Source: a virus
Virus record (IMG/VR): IMGVR_UViG_3300036045_000042
Span: 1 to 34,265 of that record
Length of the DNA: 34,265 nucleotides
Direction: 5' to 3' (one strand)
A program made the position numbers and the translations under genes. Shown piece by piece: positions 24,515 to 31,908 of the stretch (the stretch's first letter is position 1; every line of letters starts with the position of its first letter). The notes beneath the pieces were generated by a model. The model saw nothing but the letters and a program-made list of their open reading frames with translations, searched no databases and had not been told where the DNA came from.

Positions 24515-25270
24515 TTACCCATGTCGTCTCAGGGCCGCGGAAGAACCTATGGGGCCGCCCCCCTCCCCCCTGGACCCCTCGTCGTGCCAGCGACGACGCC
24601 CGTCGATCGTGCCCAGCTTTCGCCGCAGGACGCGCCACAGCAGCCGCTGGCCGTCAGGCCCGACGTGGACGGCGTCGTCAAGATGCCGCACGCGCCAGCG
24701 TGGCCGCACGGTCTCGAAGAGCTTACGCAGGGCGGTGTTGAAGCGCGCGCGCGTCCGACGCTGGGCTCGGCTGCCGACGAGCGGCGGCAACTCGACGACG
24801 ACGACGCGCGCGCCGATCCCCTCGAGCTGGTGCACGACCCGGCGCAGCGCGCGGATCGCCGGCCGCCATGGCAGCCCGAGCCACACGTCGGCGCTGCCCC
24901 AGAGCACCACCACGGTACGCGGCCGGTCGCGCGGCTCGGTCGTGCTCAGCGCGTCGTCGACGATCGCTTGCGCGTAGAACGGCCACTGGTTGAGCCGTGG
25001 CGTCGCCGTGCTCCATGGCACCGCGAGGTTGCGCGCGCCCAGGAGCTCGCACGCCTTCGGCCCGTCGCCCACGTTCGGATCGAGGATGCTGTCGCCGAAG
25101 CACCAGAGCATCCCCCGGCCCCCGGCCCCCCATGCCGCCCAGGTCAGCCCGAGGACGACAGCTGCGACGACGGCGACCGTGGTGCTAACACGGCGTCGCT
25201 TTCTCTGTCTCTCGAGCCGATCGACCAGAGCGGCCCACCATGGGCACGTACCTGGTGTATCAGCGGCCAT
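24515..25270 (-). CDS. Membrane-anchored SGNH/GDSL-type hydrolase
   Basis: A 251-residue protein starting MAADTPGTCPWWAALVDRLE, whose ATG at 25270 overlaps the upstream gene by 11 bases. A basic stretch (RQRKRRR) is followed by one transmembrane helix at residues about 30-50, then the SGNH fold: WCFGDSILD with likely nucleophile Ser61, VVVLWGSADVWLG where block III reads G125-S-A127-D128 (Ala in place of the usual Asn), ARVVVVELPPLVG, and DAVHVG with Asp199 and His202 as likely catalytic partners. Such enzymes are esterases or O-acyl transferases. N-in, C-out topology would put the catalytic part outside the cytoplasm. The substrate is unknown; cell-wall or surface polysaccharide is a plausible inference. 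Confidence 0.76.
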   Translation of the reverse strand: MAADTPGTCPWWAALVDRLERQRKRRRVSTTVAVVAAVVLGLTWAAWGAGGRGMLWCFGDSILDPNVGDGPKACELLGARNLAVPWSTATPRLNQWPFYAQAIVDDALSTTEPRDRPRTVVVLWGSADVWLGLPWRPAIRALRRVVHQLEGIGARVVVVELPPLVGSRAQRRTRARFNTALRKLFETVRPRWRVRHLDDAVHVGPDGQRLLWRVLRRKLGTIDGRRRWHDEGSRGEGGGPIGSSAALRRHG

Positions 25271-25454
25271 CCGTGATTTCCTTCGGACACGGCCCGTTGG
25301 CGATATCGCCCCAGGCACGCGCGTTGTCATTGAGCCAGTCGAGATAGTTGACCGCGCATTGTGCGAGGACGTCCACCGCCGCGAGGTCTTCGAGTGTTGG
25401 AGAACTGCTGAACTGCGCACGATAGCCGTTTCGGGTGATGCAGTAGCGGGTCAT
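25260..25454 (-). CDS. Small hypothetical protein
   Basis: A 64-residue protein starting MTRYCITRNGYRAQFSSSPT. The ATG at 25454 overlaps an upstream TGA (ATGA). It has three Cys and a central helix (VDVLAQCAVNYLDWLNDNAR). No family was recognised. Confidence 0.55.
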   Translation of the reverse strand: MTRYCITRNGYRAQFSSSPTLEDLAAVDVLAQCAVNYLDWLNDNARAWGDIANGPCPKEITDGR

Positions 25455-25685
25455 TCTGGTAGCTCCCGCGCGACGGCGGTGGTGAGGGCGTCGAGGGCAG
25501 CGCACAAGGGGCAGAGTCGCGGTTCGATGTTGTCGCTCGCTTCGTGGTGGATGCCGTGATCACTCAAGTGTCCTTGCTCCTGCGCCGCCTCCACCACTGC
25601 GCGCAGTTCGGGGAGGAGGTTGCGGAGGGTGCGACTCGATCTCAGTGACTGGCTGCACGACTAGGTCCTCGGCGGGCGTCGTCAT
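25451..25685 (-). pseudogene. Small gene apparently split by a frameshift
   Basis: An ATG at 25685 overlaps the stop of the helix-turn-helix gene (ATGA) and reads MTTPAEDLVVQPVTEIESHP, ending at a TGA at 25560 after 41 residues of increasingly Pro/Gly-rich sequence. A second frame, protein-like and without its own good start, reads LRNLLPELRAVVEAAQEQ, then SDNIEPRLCPLCAALDAL with a CxxC, and ends at a TGA at 25451 that overlaps the next ATG. One missing or extra base around 25600-25625 would join them into a single protein of about 77 residues. This may be a real mutation, a sequencing error, or two short overlapping genes. Confidence 0.45.
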
Positions 25686-25966
25686 GCGTCCCCCGACATA
25701 CCCAGCTGGGCGCGCAGCAGCGCGAAGCCGCGCTCGCGCGCCATGTACACGGCTGACCGCTTGACGCCCAGGACCTCAGCGGCTTCGGCCTGCGTCAGCC
25801 CCAGCACGGTCGTCAACACGATCGCCTGGGCCGGCCGCCGCGGTAGCCGTGTGAGATCGAACTCGGGCCCGCTCGGTGTCAGCGTGTGCCGCGTCGGCTT
25901 CGGCATCTCGGCATCGACGAGGAAGCGGTCGACGATCCGGTGGTGGTGCGGGGACGGCGTCATCAC
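25682..25966 (-). CDS. Sigma region 4-like helix-turn-helix regulator
   Basis: A 94-residue protein; the GTG at 25966 overlaps the preceding stop (GTGA), with an ATG one codon later. Residues about 38-88 read LTRLPRRPAQAIVLTTVLG then LTQAEAAEVLGVKRSAVYMA, which is the pattern of sigma-70 region 4 and of phage late regulators such as RinA/ArpU-like proteins. The N-terminal part is His-rich and basic. It probably controls transcription of phage genes, but no sigma region 2 is present, so it is not a complete sigma factor. Confidence 0.74.
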   Translation of the reverse strand: MMTPSPHHHRIVDRFLVDAEMPKPTRHTLTPSGPEFDLTRLPRRPAQAIVLTTVLGLTQAEAAEVLGVKRSAVYMARERGFALLRAQLGMSGDA

Positions 25967-26490
25967 CCTTCCCGCCCAGCCAGCACCGCTTCGAGATCGA
26001 ACTCGGCGCCCAGCACGTCCCGGCGCCCGATCAGCTCAGGCGACACGCCGCGGCACGTGCCGTTGTAGACGAAGACCGCACGCGGCACGATCGCGCGGCC
26101 CTCGACGAAGTCCCAGCCCAGATCAGTGACCCGCCACTCGCCGCGCTCGCCGTCGTTCTCCTCGAGCAACCCCCAGATGGCGAGCTTGCTGTACTCGCCG
26201 TTCTGCTCGAGGCGCGCATCGGTGAACCGCCACCACTGCCCGCGGCCCGCGATCGTCCGCTGGTGCAGGTACGCGCGGACGAGCTGCTCGGCCATGCGGT
26301 TGTGTAGCCGCCGCTTGTAGAGTTGCACCCGCTGGCCGCACGCCCGGCAGTACATGTGCGGCTGCGGCTCCTGCACCGCCAGCACGGCCTCGACTTCGTC
26401 GCGGAGCTCGCTCAGCGTCGGCTCGGTTGCGACCTGGTTGTAGGGCACGAACAGCGCGGCCTGTGCGGCGGCGGTTGGGCGGGATCTCAC
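25963..26490 (-). CDS. Zinc-knuckle and winged-helix-like hypothetical protein
   Basis: A 175-residue protein. I chose the GTG at 26490 because it overlaps the upstream TGA (GTGA) and has GGGGAG at good distance; an ATG at 26511 is possible. After a low-complexity N-terminus comes MYCRACGQRVQLYKRRL with a CxxC, then a helical region QLVRAYLHQRTI and a beta-winged part EWRVTDLGWDFVEGRAIVPR. This looks like a DNA-binding winged helix preceded by a zinc knuckle. No named family. Confidence 0.68.
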   Translation of the reverse strand: MRSRPTAAAQAALFVPYNQVATEPTLSELRDEVEAVLAVQEPQPHMYCRACGQRVQLYKRRLHNRMAEQLVRAYLHQRTIAGRGQWWRFTDARLEQNGEYSKLAIWGLLEENDGERGEWRVTDLGWDFVEGRAIVPRAVFVYNGTCRGVSPELIGRRDVLGAEFDLEAVLAGREG

Positions 26491-26609
26491 GCGACTCTCT
26501 CCCCGTCGCATTCAGGGCGCCGGCAGTAGATGGCGCGCGGACCCGTTGGAGCGAACAACTGCCCGCAGCGCGCGCATGACTTGTCTTGGTAGACTCGCCC
26601 CCCCCCCAT
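26487..26609 (-). CDS. Tiny zinc-finger protein (or C-terminal part of the upstream gene)
   Basis: A 40-residue frame starting MGGGRVYQDKSCARCG and continuing CGQLFAPTGPRAIYCRRPEC. Four Cys in CxxC...Cx4C spacing fit a small zinc finger. Its TGA overlaps the GTG of the next gene, which supports that this frame is translated. The ATG has no good ribosome binding site and lies at the start of a run of ten G. A one-base slip or indel in that run would instead fuse this frame to the upstream gene. Confidence 0.52.
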   Translation of the reverse strand: MGGGRVYQDKSCARCGQLFAPTGPRAIYCRRPECDGERVA

Positions 26610-27066
26610 CCGCAGGCAGATCCAGCCGACGCACCTTCTCCGGTTTGGGTCGGGCAACGCGCTTCGTGGTGCACGGCCGCGTGGCGGCGGCGGTGCCCAC
26701 CACCTCACCGCCAGCCACCTCGAGCGTGGCGTCGCAGCGACGGCACTTCGTGAACGACGCACCCGTCGCAGGATGTGTCCACGGTCCTAGCACGTGCCCA
26801 TGGGCAGTCGCTTTGGCCTCCGCGGTCTCGATTGTCGGGATCAGCCTCGCTCGCGCGGCCGCGGGGCCGCTGCCCTCAACGAATGTCGAGAGCCGGTCCA
26901 GGCGCTGCTCGACACGATCGAGCCGACGCACCAGATTGCCTTCGTCGCGGCCCTCGATCGTCACGAGTCGCCGGCCGAGTCTGCCGAGCTCTCGCGCGAG
27001 CGGGCCAAGGATCGGATCGTCGGTCACGCTTGCCGTTCCCGTCACAGCACGGGGCCGGCACGGCAT
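26512..27066 (-). CDS. Hypothetical protein with coiled coil and Cys-pair domain
   Basis: About 184 residues from the ATG at 27066 (a GTG at 27027 is an alternative). An Arg/Glu/Leu-rich helix (LVRRLDRVEQRLDRLSTF) is followed by HVLGPWTHPATGASFTKCRR and CDATLEVAGG, then a later Cys, a small metal-binding module I recall from actinophage and metagenomic proteins. After the run of ten G at 26598-26607 the frame becomes Arg-rich and less protein-like, and it overlaps the zinc-finger frame by 98 bases. The true end may therefore be in the other frame. Confidence 0.58.
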   Translation of the reverse strand: MPCRPRAVTGTASVTDDPILGPLARELGRLGRRLVTIEGRDEGNLVRRLDRVEQRLDRLSTFVEGSGPAAARARLIPTIETAEAKATAHGHVLGPWTHPATGASFTKCRRCDATLEVAGGEVVGTAAATRPCTTKRVARPKPEKVRRLDLPADGGGASLPRQVMRALRAVVRSNGSARHLLPAP

Positions 27067-27086
27067 GTGCCAGCCCCGTCCCACCG

Positions 27087-27917
27087 CTACTGAATGATCT
27101 GCACGCCCCTGGTCTCGTTGTGCGCGGCCGTCTCTTCCGCCAGCCACTCGGCGATGCGCTGACGCAGCCGGGCGTCGACCGTCGGATCGACCACCTGGAA
27201 GAGCCCGAACTCGAGCCCGCTGCCGCGGCCGCGCCGGGCGCGCAGCACGTACGGGCGCGGGGTCGCGCCAACCTCGGGGAACTCACAGCCGAGCGGCGAC
27301 AGGTTGAACGGGTTGCCCACGGTCTCGCGGTTGGCGAGCCCCGCCTTGGCGCGCGTGGTCACGGTCTGCGCGATCCCGTCGTCGTCGCTGATGTTCAGCT
27401 CTTCGGCGGTGGCGCTCGAGACCAGCTTCAGCAGGCGCTCGCGCTCGGGCTCGGGGGCGAAGGCGACCTGGAGCTCGATCACGATCGACTCCTGATCCGT
27501 CCAGTCGATCCCCTTGGCCTTCCGCTTCACCGTCGCGCGCCCGTAGCAGGCGCGCCGGTTGAACGGATCGAGCTGGCCGACCACGTCCACCTGGCCGGGC
27601 TCGACGACATGTAGCACCAGGCCGGGAGGCGGCTGCCCCTCGATCCTGCTCGGTGCCGCCTCGCGGGCGCGCTGGCCGGCGACGTCGACGCCGCTCAGCT
27701 GCGCTGCCAGATCGACCACGCCAGTGAGCGTCGCCAGCGCGAGCGGCGCGGGCGCAGCCAGGGCGATGCGCTCGGCGCCGCCCGGCATGTGCATCGCGTA
27801 CACCACCGCGCCCTCGCTGTCCTCGGCCGGCACCAGCAGCACGTCGACGTCGCCGACGCGCTGCACCGACGGGCCCCGCGCCCCGTCTCGAATCTCCCGC
27901 ACGGCATCCCCGTCCAT
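27087..27917 (-). CDS. DUF2303-like conserved phage protein
   Basis: A 276-residue protein starting MDGDAVREIRDGARGP. It contains ALATLTGVVDLAAQL, GLVLHVVEPGQVDVVGQLDP, FNRRACYGRATV, VSSATAEELNISDDDGIAQT and NPFNLSPLGCEFPEVGATPR, ending with an aromatic/acidic helix. The order of a 'sL.GlvD' helix, a 'V.s...V...' strand, 'dDGvsQ.Vt.k.G', and 'NP..L.PyrtFpEv' matches a widespread phage family adjacent to the replication-terminator gene in Gram-positive phages, related to DUF2303. Function is unknown; linkage suggests DNA metabolism. Confidence 0.72.
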   Translation of the reverse strand: MDGDAVREIRDGARGPSVQRVGDVDVLLVPAEDSEGAVVYAMHMPGGAERIALAAPAPLALATLTGVVDLAAQLSGVDVAGQRAREAAPSRIEGQPPPGLVLHVVEPGQVDVVGQLDPFNRRACYGRATVKRKAKGIDWTDQESIVIELQVAFAPEPERERLLKLVSSATAEELNISDDDGIAQTVTTRAKAGLANRETVGNPFNLSPLGCEFPEVGATPRPYVLRARRGRGSGLEFGLFQVVDPTVDARLRQRIAEWLAEETAAHNETRGVQIIQ

Positions 27918-27929
27918 AGGTCCCCCCGG

Positions 27930-28310
27930 TCAGCTTCCGGCGGTCTCGCCGGTCTTGGCAGCGTTCAGCGGCACCACGTTGGCACCAGGCGTCCGCTGCG
28001 GGTTGAAGAGATCGCCCTGCGTCGGATCGAAGTCGATGGCCACCGCCTCGCCGTCGCGCCGGACGAAGTAGAGGCGCCGCACCGCCGGCTTGATGCTGGC
28101 CAGCGTCGCCTTCGCCGAGATCGAGACCGCGCCCGCGTTGCGCTGGTCGTCGGGCTTGAAGCGGAACTTGAGCGTGATCTCGCGCACCGCGAGCGGGTCG
28201 GTGTTGGGGTCGGCGATGTTCTCGAGCACGCGCAGCAGCTCGTGCTCGAAGAGCGCCGCTGCCGCACCCCCGCCCGCGTTCTCGAGCGTGAACGTCGGAA
28301 AGTCGGTCAT
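27930..28310 (-). CDS. Phage 'replication terminator protein' family
   Basis: A 126-residue protein starting MTDFPTFTLENAGGGAAAAL; the ATG at 28310 overlaps the upstream stop (ATGA). The segment FEHELLRVLENIADPNTDPL, then VREITLKFRFKPDDQRNAG and VSISAKATLAS, is the signature of the small proteins named replication terminator protein in Gram-positive phage annotations. The name is historical and the function is not proven. It is followed 12 bases later by the DUF2303-like gene, as in those phages. Confidence 0.78.
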   Translation of the reverse strand: MTDFPTFTLENAGGGAAAALFEHELLRVLENIADPNTDPLAVREITLKFRFKPDDQRNAGAVSISAKATLASIKPAVRRLYFVRRDGEAVAIDFDPTQGDLFNPQRTPGANVVPLNAAKTGETAGS

Positions 28311-28525
28311 GATGCTCTGTCCTCCACGATTCCGGGCGAGCGCCGATCGGCCGCTGGGCCCGCCGTGAGGGCGCCGTCCAGCTCGGTCAGGTCGTCCGCG
28401 CTGGCCGTCGCCAGAAAGCGGGCGTAAGCGTCGCGGCCGCTGCGGAGATAGACCGCGGGGCGCAGCCGCACCCGCGGCCATCCCTTGGCCTCCGCACACG
28501 CCATCACGCCCGCTTTCGTTGCCAC
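28307..28525 (-). CDS. Small hypothetical protein
   Basis: A 72-residue protein from a GTG at 28525 (MATKAGVMACAEAKGWPRVR). Contains RPAVYLRSGRDAYARFLATA and an acidic helix DDLTELDGAL. Its stop overlaps the next ATG. The ribosome binding site is weak, so the start may differ. No family was recognised. Confidence 0.52.
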   Translation of the reverse strand: MATKAGVMACAEAKGWPRVRLRPAVYLRSGRDAYARFLATASADDLTELDGALTAGPAADRRSPGIVEDRAS

Positions 28526-28538
28526 CAGCGAGATCCGT

Positions 28539-29051
28539 TCAGGGCTGCGCCGCCGCTTCCGCGGCGGCCGCCTCGATGTCGGCGGCCGTCTCGACCAGCG
28601 CCGTGCGGATCAGGGTCGGCACGAACCCGTTGAGGCCCGCCGCCTCGAGCAGCACGGTCATGGCCCGATCGAACTCGGCCCCACGCTGCACGCACGCGAG
28701 CCGCACGCCCTCGGGATCGACGGCGCTGCTCGCGCCGGCCTTGAGCCGCCGCACCGCCCGCGCCTGGCGCTCGTATTCGTCGGCGGCCTCGGCGACGCGG
28801 ACGACGAGCTGGTGCAGCGTCAGCCGCGACGGGCCCCGCAGCAGCTGCTCGCGCTGGAGCTGCAGGGTCTCGTCCTTCGCGCGATCGGCGTAGCCCTCCG
28901 GGATCGTGTCGCCACCATCGCCTGCGGGCTTCGCTGCGGCCGGCTTGGCGGGCTCGGGCTGCTTGCCCTGGTCGATCTCCGTCGAGCGCGCGGCGGCGGC
29001 CGCGGCGGCCTGCTCGCTCCCCGGTGCCTGCTTGTCCTTGTCCTGCTGCAT
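28539..29051 (-). CDS. Hypothetical helical protein
   Basis: A 170-residue protein starting MQQDKDKQAPGSEQAAAAAA after AGGGAGGGACGG. The first 45 residues are low complexity (Ala, Lys, Pro, Gln). The rest is helical: RLTLHQLVVRVAEAADEYER and FDRAMTVLLEAAGLNGFVPT, with an Ala/Glu-rich end. No family was recognised. It opens the stretch that leads into the replication-terminator-like and DUF2303-like genes. Confidence 0.62.
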   Translation of the reverse strand: MQQDKDKQAPGSEQAAAAAAARSTEIDQGKQPEPAKPAAAKPAGDGGDTIPEGYADRAKDETLQLQREQLLRGPSRLTLHQLVVRVAEAADEYERQARAVRRLKAGASSAVDPEGVRLACVQRGAEFDRAMTVLLEAAGLNGFVPTLIRTALVETAADIEAAAAEAAAQP

Positions 29052-29084
29052 CGTTCCGTCCCTCCCTGCTGGGGTTGTTGTGGC

Positions 29085-29112
29085 TGCGGGCCCGTGTCTC
29101 CGGGCGCCCGCA
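29085..29112 (-). other. GC-rich hairpin in intergenic gap
   Basis: Arms TGCGGGC and GCCCGCA (29085-29091 and 29106-29112), with extra inner pairing, lie in the 75-base gap between the 367-residue gene and the next start. There is no T tract on the coding side, so it is at best an atypical terminator or mRNA stability element. Confidence 0.35.
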
Positions 29113-29126
29113 GCGAGTGAAGGTGC

Positions 29127-30230
29127 TCAGGCGGGCGCGCGCGGCGCCCAGATGGTTCCGAGCGGGACCTCCCGTGTGATCGCCGCCAGCGCGGCGGGCA
29201 GCGTCTCGGTGCTGATCACCACCAGGTTGTCGCCGGCGTGCACCGCTTCTCGCGGGTCTTCCTGGCGCGTGTGGAAGTGGAGCGCCGGCACGGGCTGCCA
29301 GCGCTCGCGGTCACGCCGCGGGCGGGCGAGCTCGCCGTCGTCCAGCAGCACCTGGAAGTCGGTGCCGACCATGCACGCCGGCCCGTGGTTCCAGTGCTCG
29401 GTGTTGAAGTTGAGCCCGAAGTGGCGATGCAAGTAGGGCACGTAGCCGCCGAAGAGCGCGACGACGGCGTCGGCCTCGCCCGACTTGAGGTCAGCCCACC
29501 AACCTTCCCACGCGGTGTACAACCCTGGCGGCGCGACGGCGGACGCGAGCCAGTTGTCGCGCGTGCCCCACCACTCGGCCGTCGGGCGATCCCAGAGCGC
29601 GCGATCGCGCGCGTACCAGCGGGTGCCCATCTTCGAGAGCAGCGGATGCCCCTCGCCCAGCACCAGGAAGCCGATCCGACGCACGCCGCACTCGAGCGTC
29701 CGCCGGAAGCCGAGCAGCCGGGTGGCGCACGTGGCGAGCGTCGATATACCGGGGATGCCATCGATACCCGGCGTCTGCGGCGGCGGCACCGTGAAGGGCG
29801 TGAGCAAGCCGACATACGGGCCGCGCCCGTACTCGGACGCCCGCAGCCACTTGCCGGGGCTCGGGGCGACGCGCTGACCTTGCTCGGGCCACCGCGTGGA
29901 GCCGGCGAGCTCGGCGCCCCACGTGAGGTTCTTCGTCATGAAGTCCAGGTTGAAGAGCGTGTGGTCGATCAGCGGCGCGCCCGTGCGGGCGACCATCGTG
30001 TCGCAGGCGTCCCGGTACTCGCCGGCGGGAGGCGGGAAGCGCTCGAGCATCGACCCGAAGAAGCCGAGCTGATTGTCGTTGTCGTCGAGTGGCGTCGACG
30101 CGTCGTCCTGATCCCACTCGAAGGCGCCCACCCGATGGCGCATCCCGATGGCGCGCTCGACGACGCCGCCGTCGAGTCGCTTCATGCAGATGGCGACGTT
30201 GCCCGGTCCTGATCGCAGCCGCGCCGGCAT
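29127..30230 (-). CDS. Unknown 367-residue protein
   Basis: The ATG at 30230 shares a base with the upstream TGA (TGATG); the frame runs further upstream but as shadow sequence. The protein starts MPARLRSGPGNVAICMKRLD and is rich in Trp and His: TEWWGTRDNWLAS-like and YVPYLHRHFGLNFNTEHWNH segments are prominent. No signal peptide or membrane segment is visible. I could not place it in any family; an enzyme is likely from size and composition. It is coupled to the secreted Thr/Cys-rich protein gene, so they may act together. Confidence 0.68.
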   Translation of the reverse strand: MPARLRSGPGNVAICMKRLDGGVVERAIGMRHRVGAFEWDQDDASTPLDDNDNQLGFFGSMLERFPPPAGEYRDACDTMVARTGAPLIDHTLFNLDFMTKNLTWGAELAGSTRWPEQGQRVAPSPGKWLRASEYGRGPYVGLLTPFTVPPPQTPGIDGIPGISTLATCATRLLGFRRTLECGVRRIGFLVLGEGHPLLSKMGTRWYARDRALWDRPTAEWWGTRDNWLASAVAPPGLYTAWEGWWADLKSGEADAVVALFGGYVPYLHRHFGLNFNTEHWNHGPACMVGTDFQVLLDDGELARPRRDRERWQPVPALHFHTRQEDPREAVHAGDNLVVISTETLPAALAAITREVPLGTIWAPRAPA

Positions 30231-31903
30231 CACATCTCCGGGGCCGCGATGATCGCGGCCGGGCGGCGCCACCCCTTCGGCAGCCAGGGGATCGGCTGGT
30301 GCACGCGCGTGACCTTGGGAAACGCCTGCGGACCCTCCGTGAACCACCGCAGCCAGTCCGCGCAGGAGAGACGCGGGCAGTTGGCGATGTTCTCCTGGTC
30401 GCAGATGAAGCGCACCAGCACGGCGTCGTTCCGGTAAGCGTGGCAGGCGTGCGCCAGCTGGTGATTCACCCAGCAGGCCCACGCGTCGATCATCCGCGAG
30501 TCGTGCTTCGTGAAGCCCGAGACCTTGACCGGCTCGTAGCGGAGAACCCTGCCCTCGGCGTCGTAGATCGGCACCAGCTGCGGCAGCGGCGCCGGACCAC
30601 CGACGGCGTTGAGGTTCATGACCGCGCACTGGTGCGCGTAGTCCTTGACCTGGTCCCACGCGCAGCTCTCGTCGGGGCTCCAGCACTGGCCGTGCGTGCA
30701 GTCGGTGTCGACCGCCGACGAGAAGTCTGGTGCCTGCAGCAGATGCGCCTCGTCGCGGCTGCGCGCGGTCGCGCGCAGCAGCCGATGGCGCGTGCGGACG
30801 ATGCCGGCGGGCGGTTCCGGGCCCCAGCCGCACCGCCACGCCGTCACGCTCATGTGCGCGTGGTGCGTCGCCGCATTCAGCGCCTGCTGCTCGGCCGTGA
30901 GCGGCGGGCGCGTCTTGGCGAAGTCGAGCAGGCCCACGATGTAGCGATCGCTGTCGAGCGTCTCCTGCGGCATGACGACGGGCGCCGGATTCCCCGCGAC
31001 GCAGCGCCGCACCGTCGTGCCGTCGCCGTTGCTGAACACCTCGACGCGGATGTCCATGGCTTCGGCCAGGTAGTCGGTCAGCCAGGGGCTCGCCGCGCAC
31101 GCCTCGGGCTGGTGCAGCGCGCACGCGCGCAGATCCTCGAGCAGATACGCCGCCGTCGAGTAGTCGCGGCACTGCGATTGGATCTTGAAGACCTTCCAGC
31201 CCTTGCTCACGACGTAGTCGCCGGCCAGGCGCGTCCCCATGGCCGTCAGGTCGCCGACGCCCTTGCTGATCGAGCAGCCCGGCAGCGTCTCCCCGAAGGC
31301 GAGCCCCTCGGGGAAGATCCGCGCCCACTGATTGTGGAGCTCGGCCGCCTGCACCTGGTCCGCTGTGCGGCCGCGCCAGAAGCCGCACGTTCGCTGGCGA
31401 TCGATGCGGATTGAGCGATCGCTGCCCCGGATGACGTCGACCGTCGTGGTCGGGACCGTCGTCGACGTCGTGCCGCCCCCGGCGAGCGTCGTCGTCGTCC
31501 GGACCGTGGTCGTGGTGCGCACCGTCGTGGACGTGACGGGCGTGGTCGTGCTCGTCGTCGCCGGCGGCAGCGTCGACGGGGGCGTGCCCACCGCCTCGCC
31601 AGCACGCGCGGCCCACCCGAGCTCGGCGCCGAAGGCGGCCTCGAGTGCGGACCAGGCGCTCGCCGGCACCTGGTTCGGGTAGCGCCGCTGATTCAGGGGA
31701 AACGTCGCCTGGCGCTGCGCGAGCGTCAGCGAGAGCGGGATTGGATGCGGCGCGCCCGCGACGGGCAGCGGGCGATTGCCGCCCACGCCGCCCAGGCGAC
31801 CGTACGCCGTGAACGTCGACGTGGTGTCCTGCACCGCGGCTACCACTGTCGAGGCCAGCACCACCACCAGACTCACGAGCCCCACCACCGCCAGCCGTCG
31901 CAT
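30230..31903 (-). CDS. Secreted or membrane-anchored Thr-linker, Cys-rich protein
   Basis: A 557-residue protein starting MRRLAVVGLVSLVVVLASTV, a signal peptide or signal anchor, with GGGGGAGG at good distance before the ATG at 31903. Residues about 100-145 form a Thr-rich linker (TTSTTTPVTSTTVRTTTT and similar). After it comes a domain of about 400 residues with at least 16 Cys, many Trp and His (for example TDCTHGQCWSPDESCAWD and WACWVNHQLAHACHAY), suggesting disulfides outside the cytoplasm. No family was recognised. It could alter the host surface or act in superinfection exclusion; both are inference. A secreted protein of this size is unusual in a phage replication region. Confidence 0.72.
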   Translation of the reverse strand: MRRLAVVGLVSLVVVLASTVVAAVQDTTSTFTAYGRLGGVGGNRPLPVAGAPHPIPLSLTLAQRQATFPLNQRRYPNQVPASAWSALEAAFGAELGWAARAGEAVGTPPSTLPPATTSTTTPVTSTTVRTTTTVRTTTTLAGGGTTSTTVPTTTVDVIRGSDRSIRIDRQRTCGFWRGRTADQVQAAELHNQWARIFPEGLAFGETLPGCSISKGVGDLTAMGTRLAGDYVVSKGWKVFKIQSQCRDYSTAAYLLEDLRACALHQPEACAASPWLTDYLAEAMDIRVEVFSNGDGTTVRRCVAGNPAPVVMPQETLDSDRYIVGLLDFAKTRPPLTAEQQALNAATHHAHMSVTAWRCGWGPEPPAGIVRTRHRLLRATARSRDEAHLLQAPDFSSAVDTDCTHGQCWSPDESCAWDQVKDYAHQCAVMNLNAVGGPAPLPQLVPIYDAEGRVLRYEPVKVSGFTKHDSRMIDAWACWVNHQLAHACHAYRNDAVLVRFICDQENIANCPRLSCADWLRWFTEGPQAFPKVTRVHQPIPWLPKGWRRPAAIIAAPEM

Positions 31904-31908
31904 GCTGC

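Noticed and set aside
31432-31568. A tract of GTC/GTG triplet-like repeats, considered as a microsatellite or CRISPR-like repeat
   Set aside because: It is the coding sequence of the Thr-rich linker; there are no regular spacers.
29127-31616. An 829-residue frame covering the 367-residue gene and part of the secreted protein gene
   Set aside because: The N-terminal 460 residues are shadow of the secreted protein gene; the coupled ATG at 30230 begins the protein-like part.
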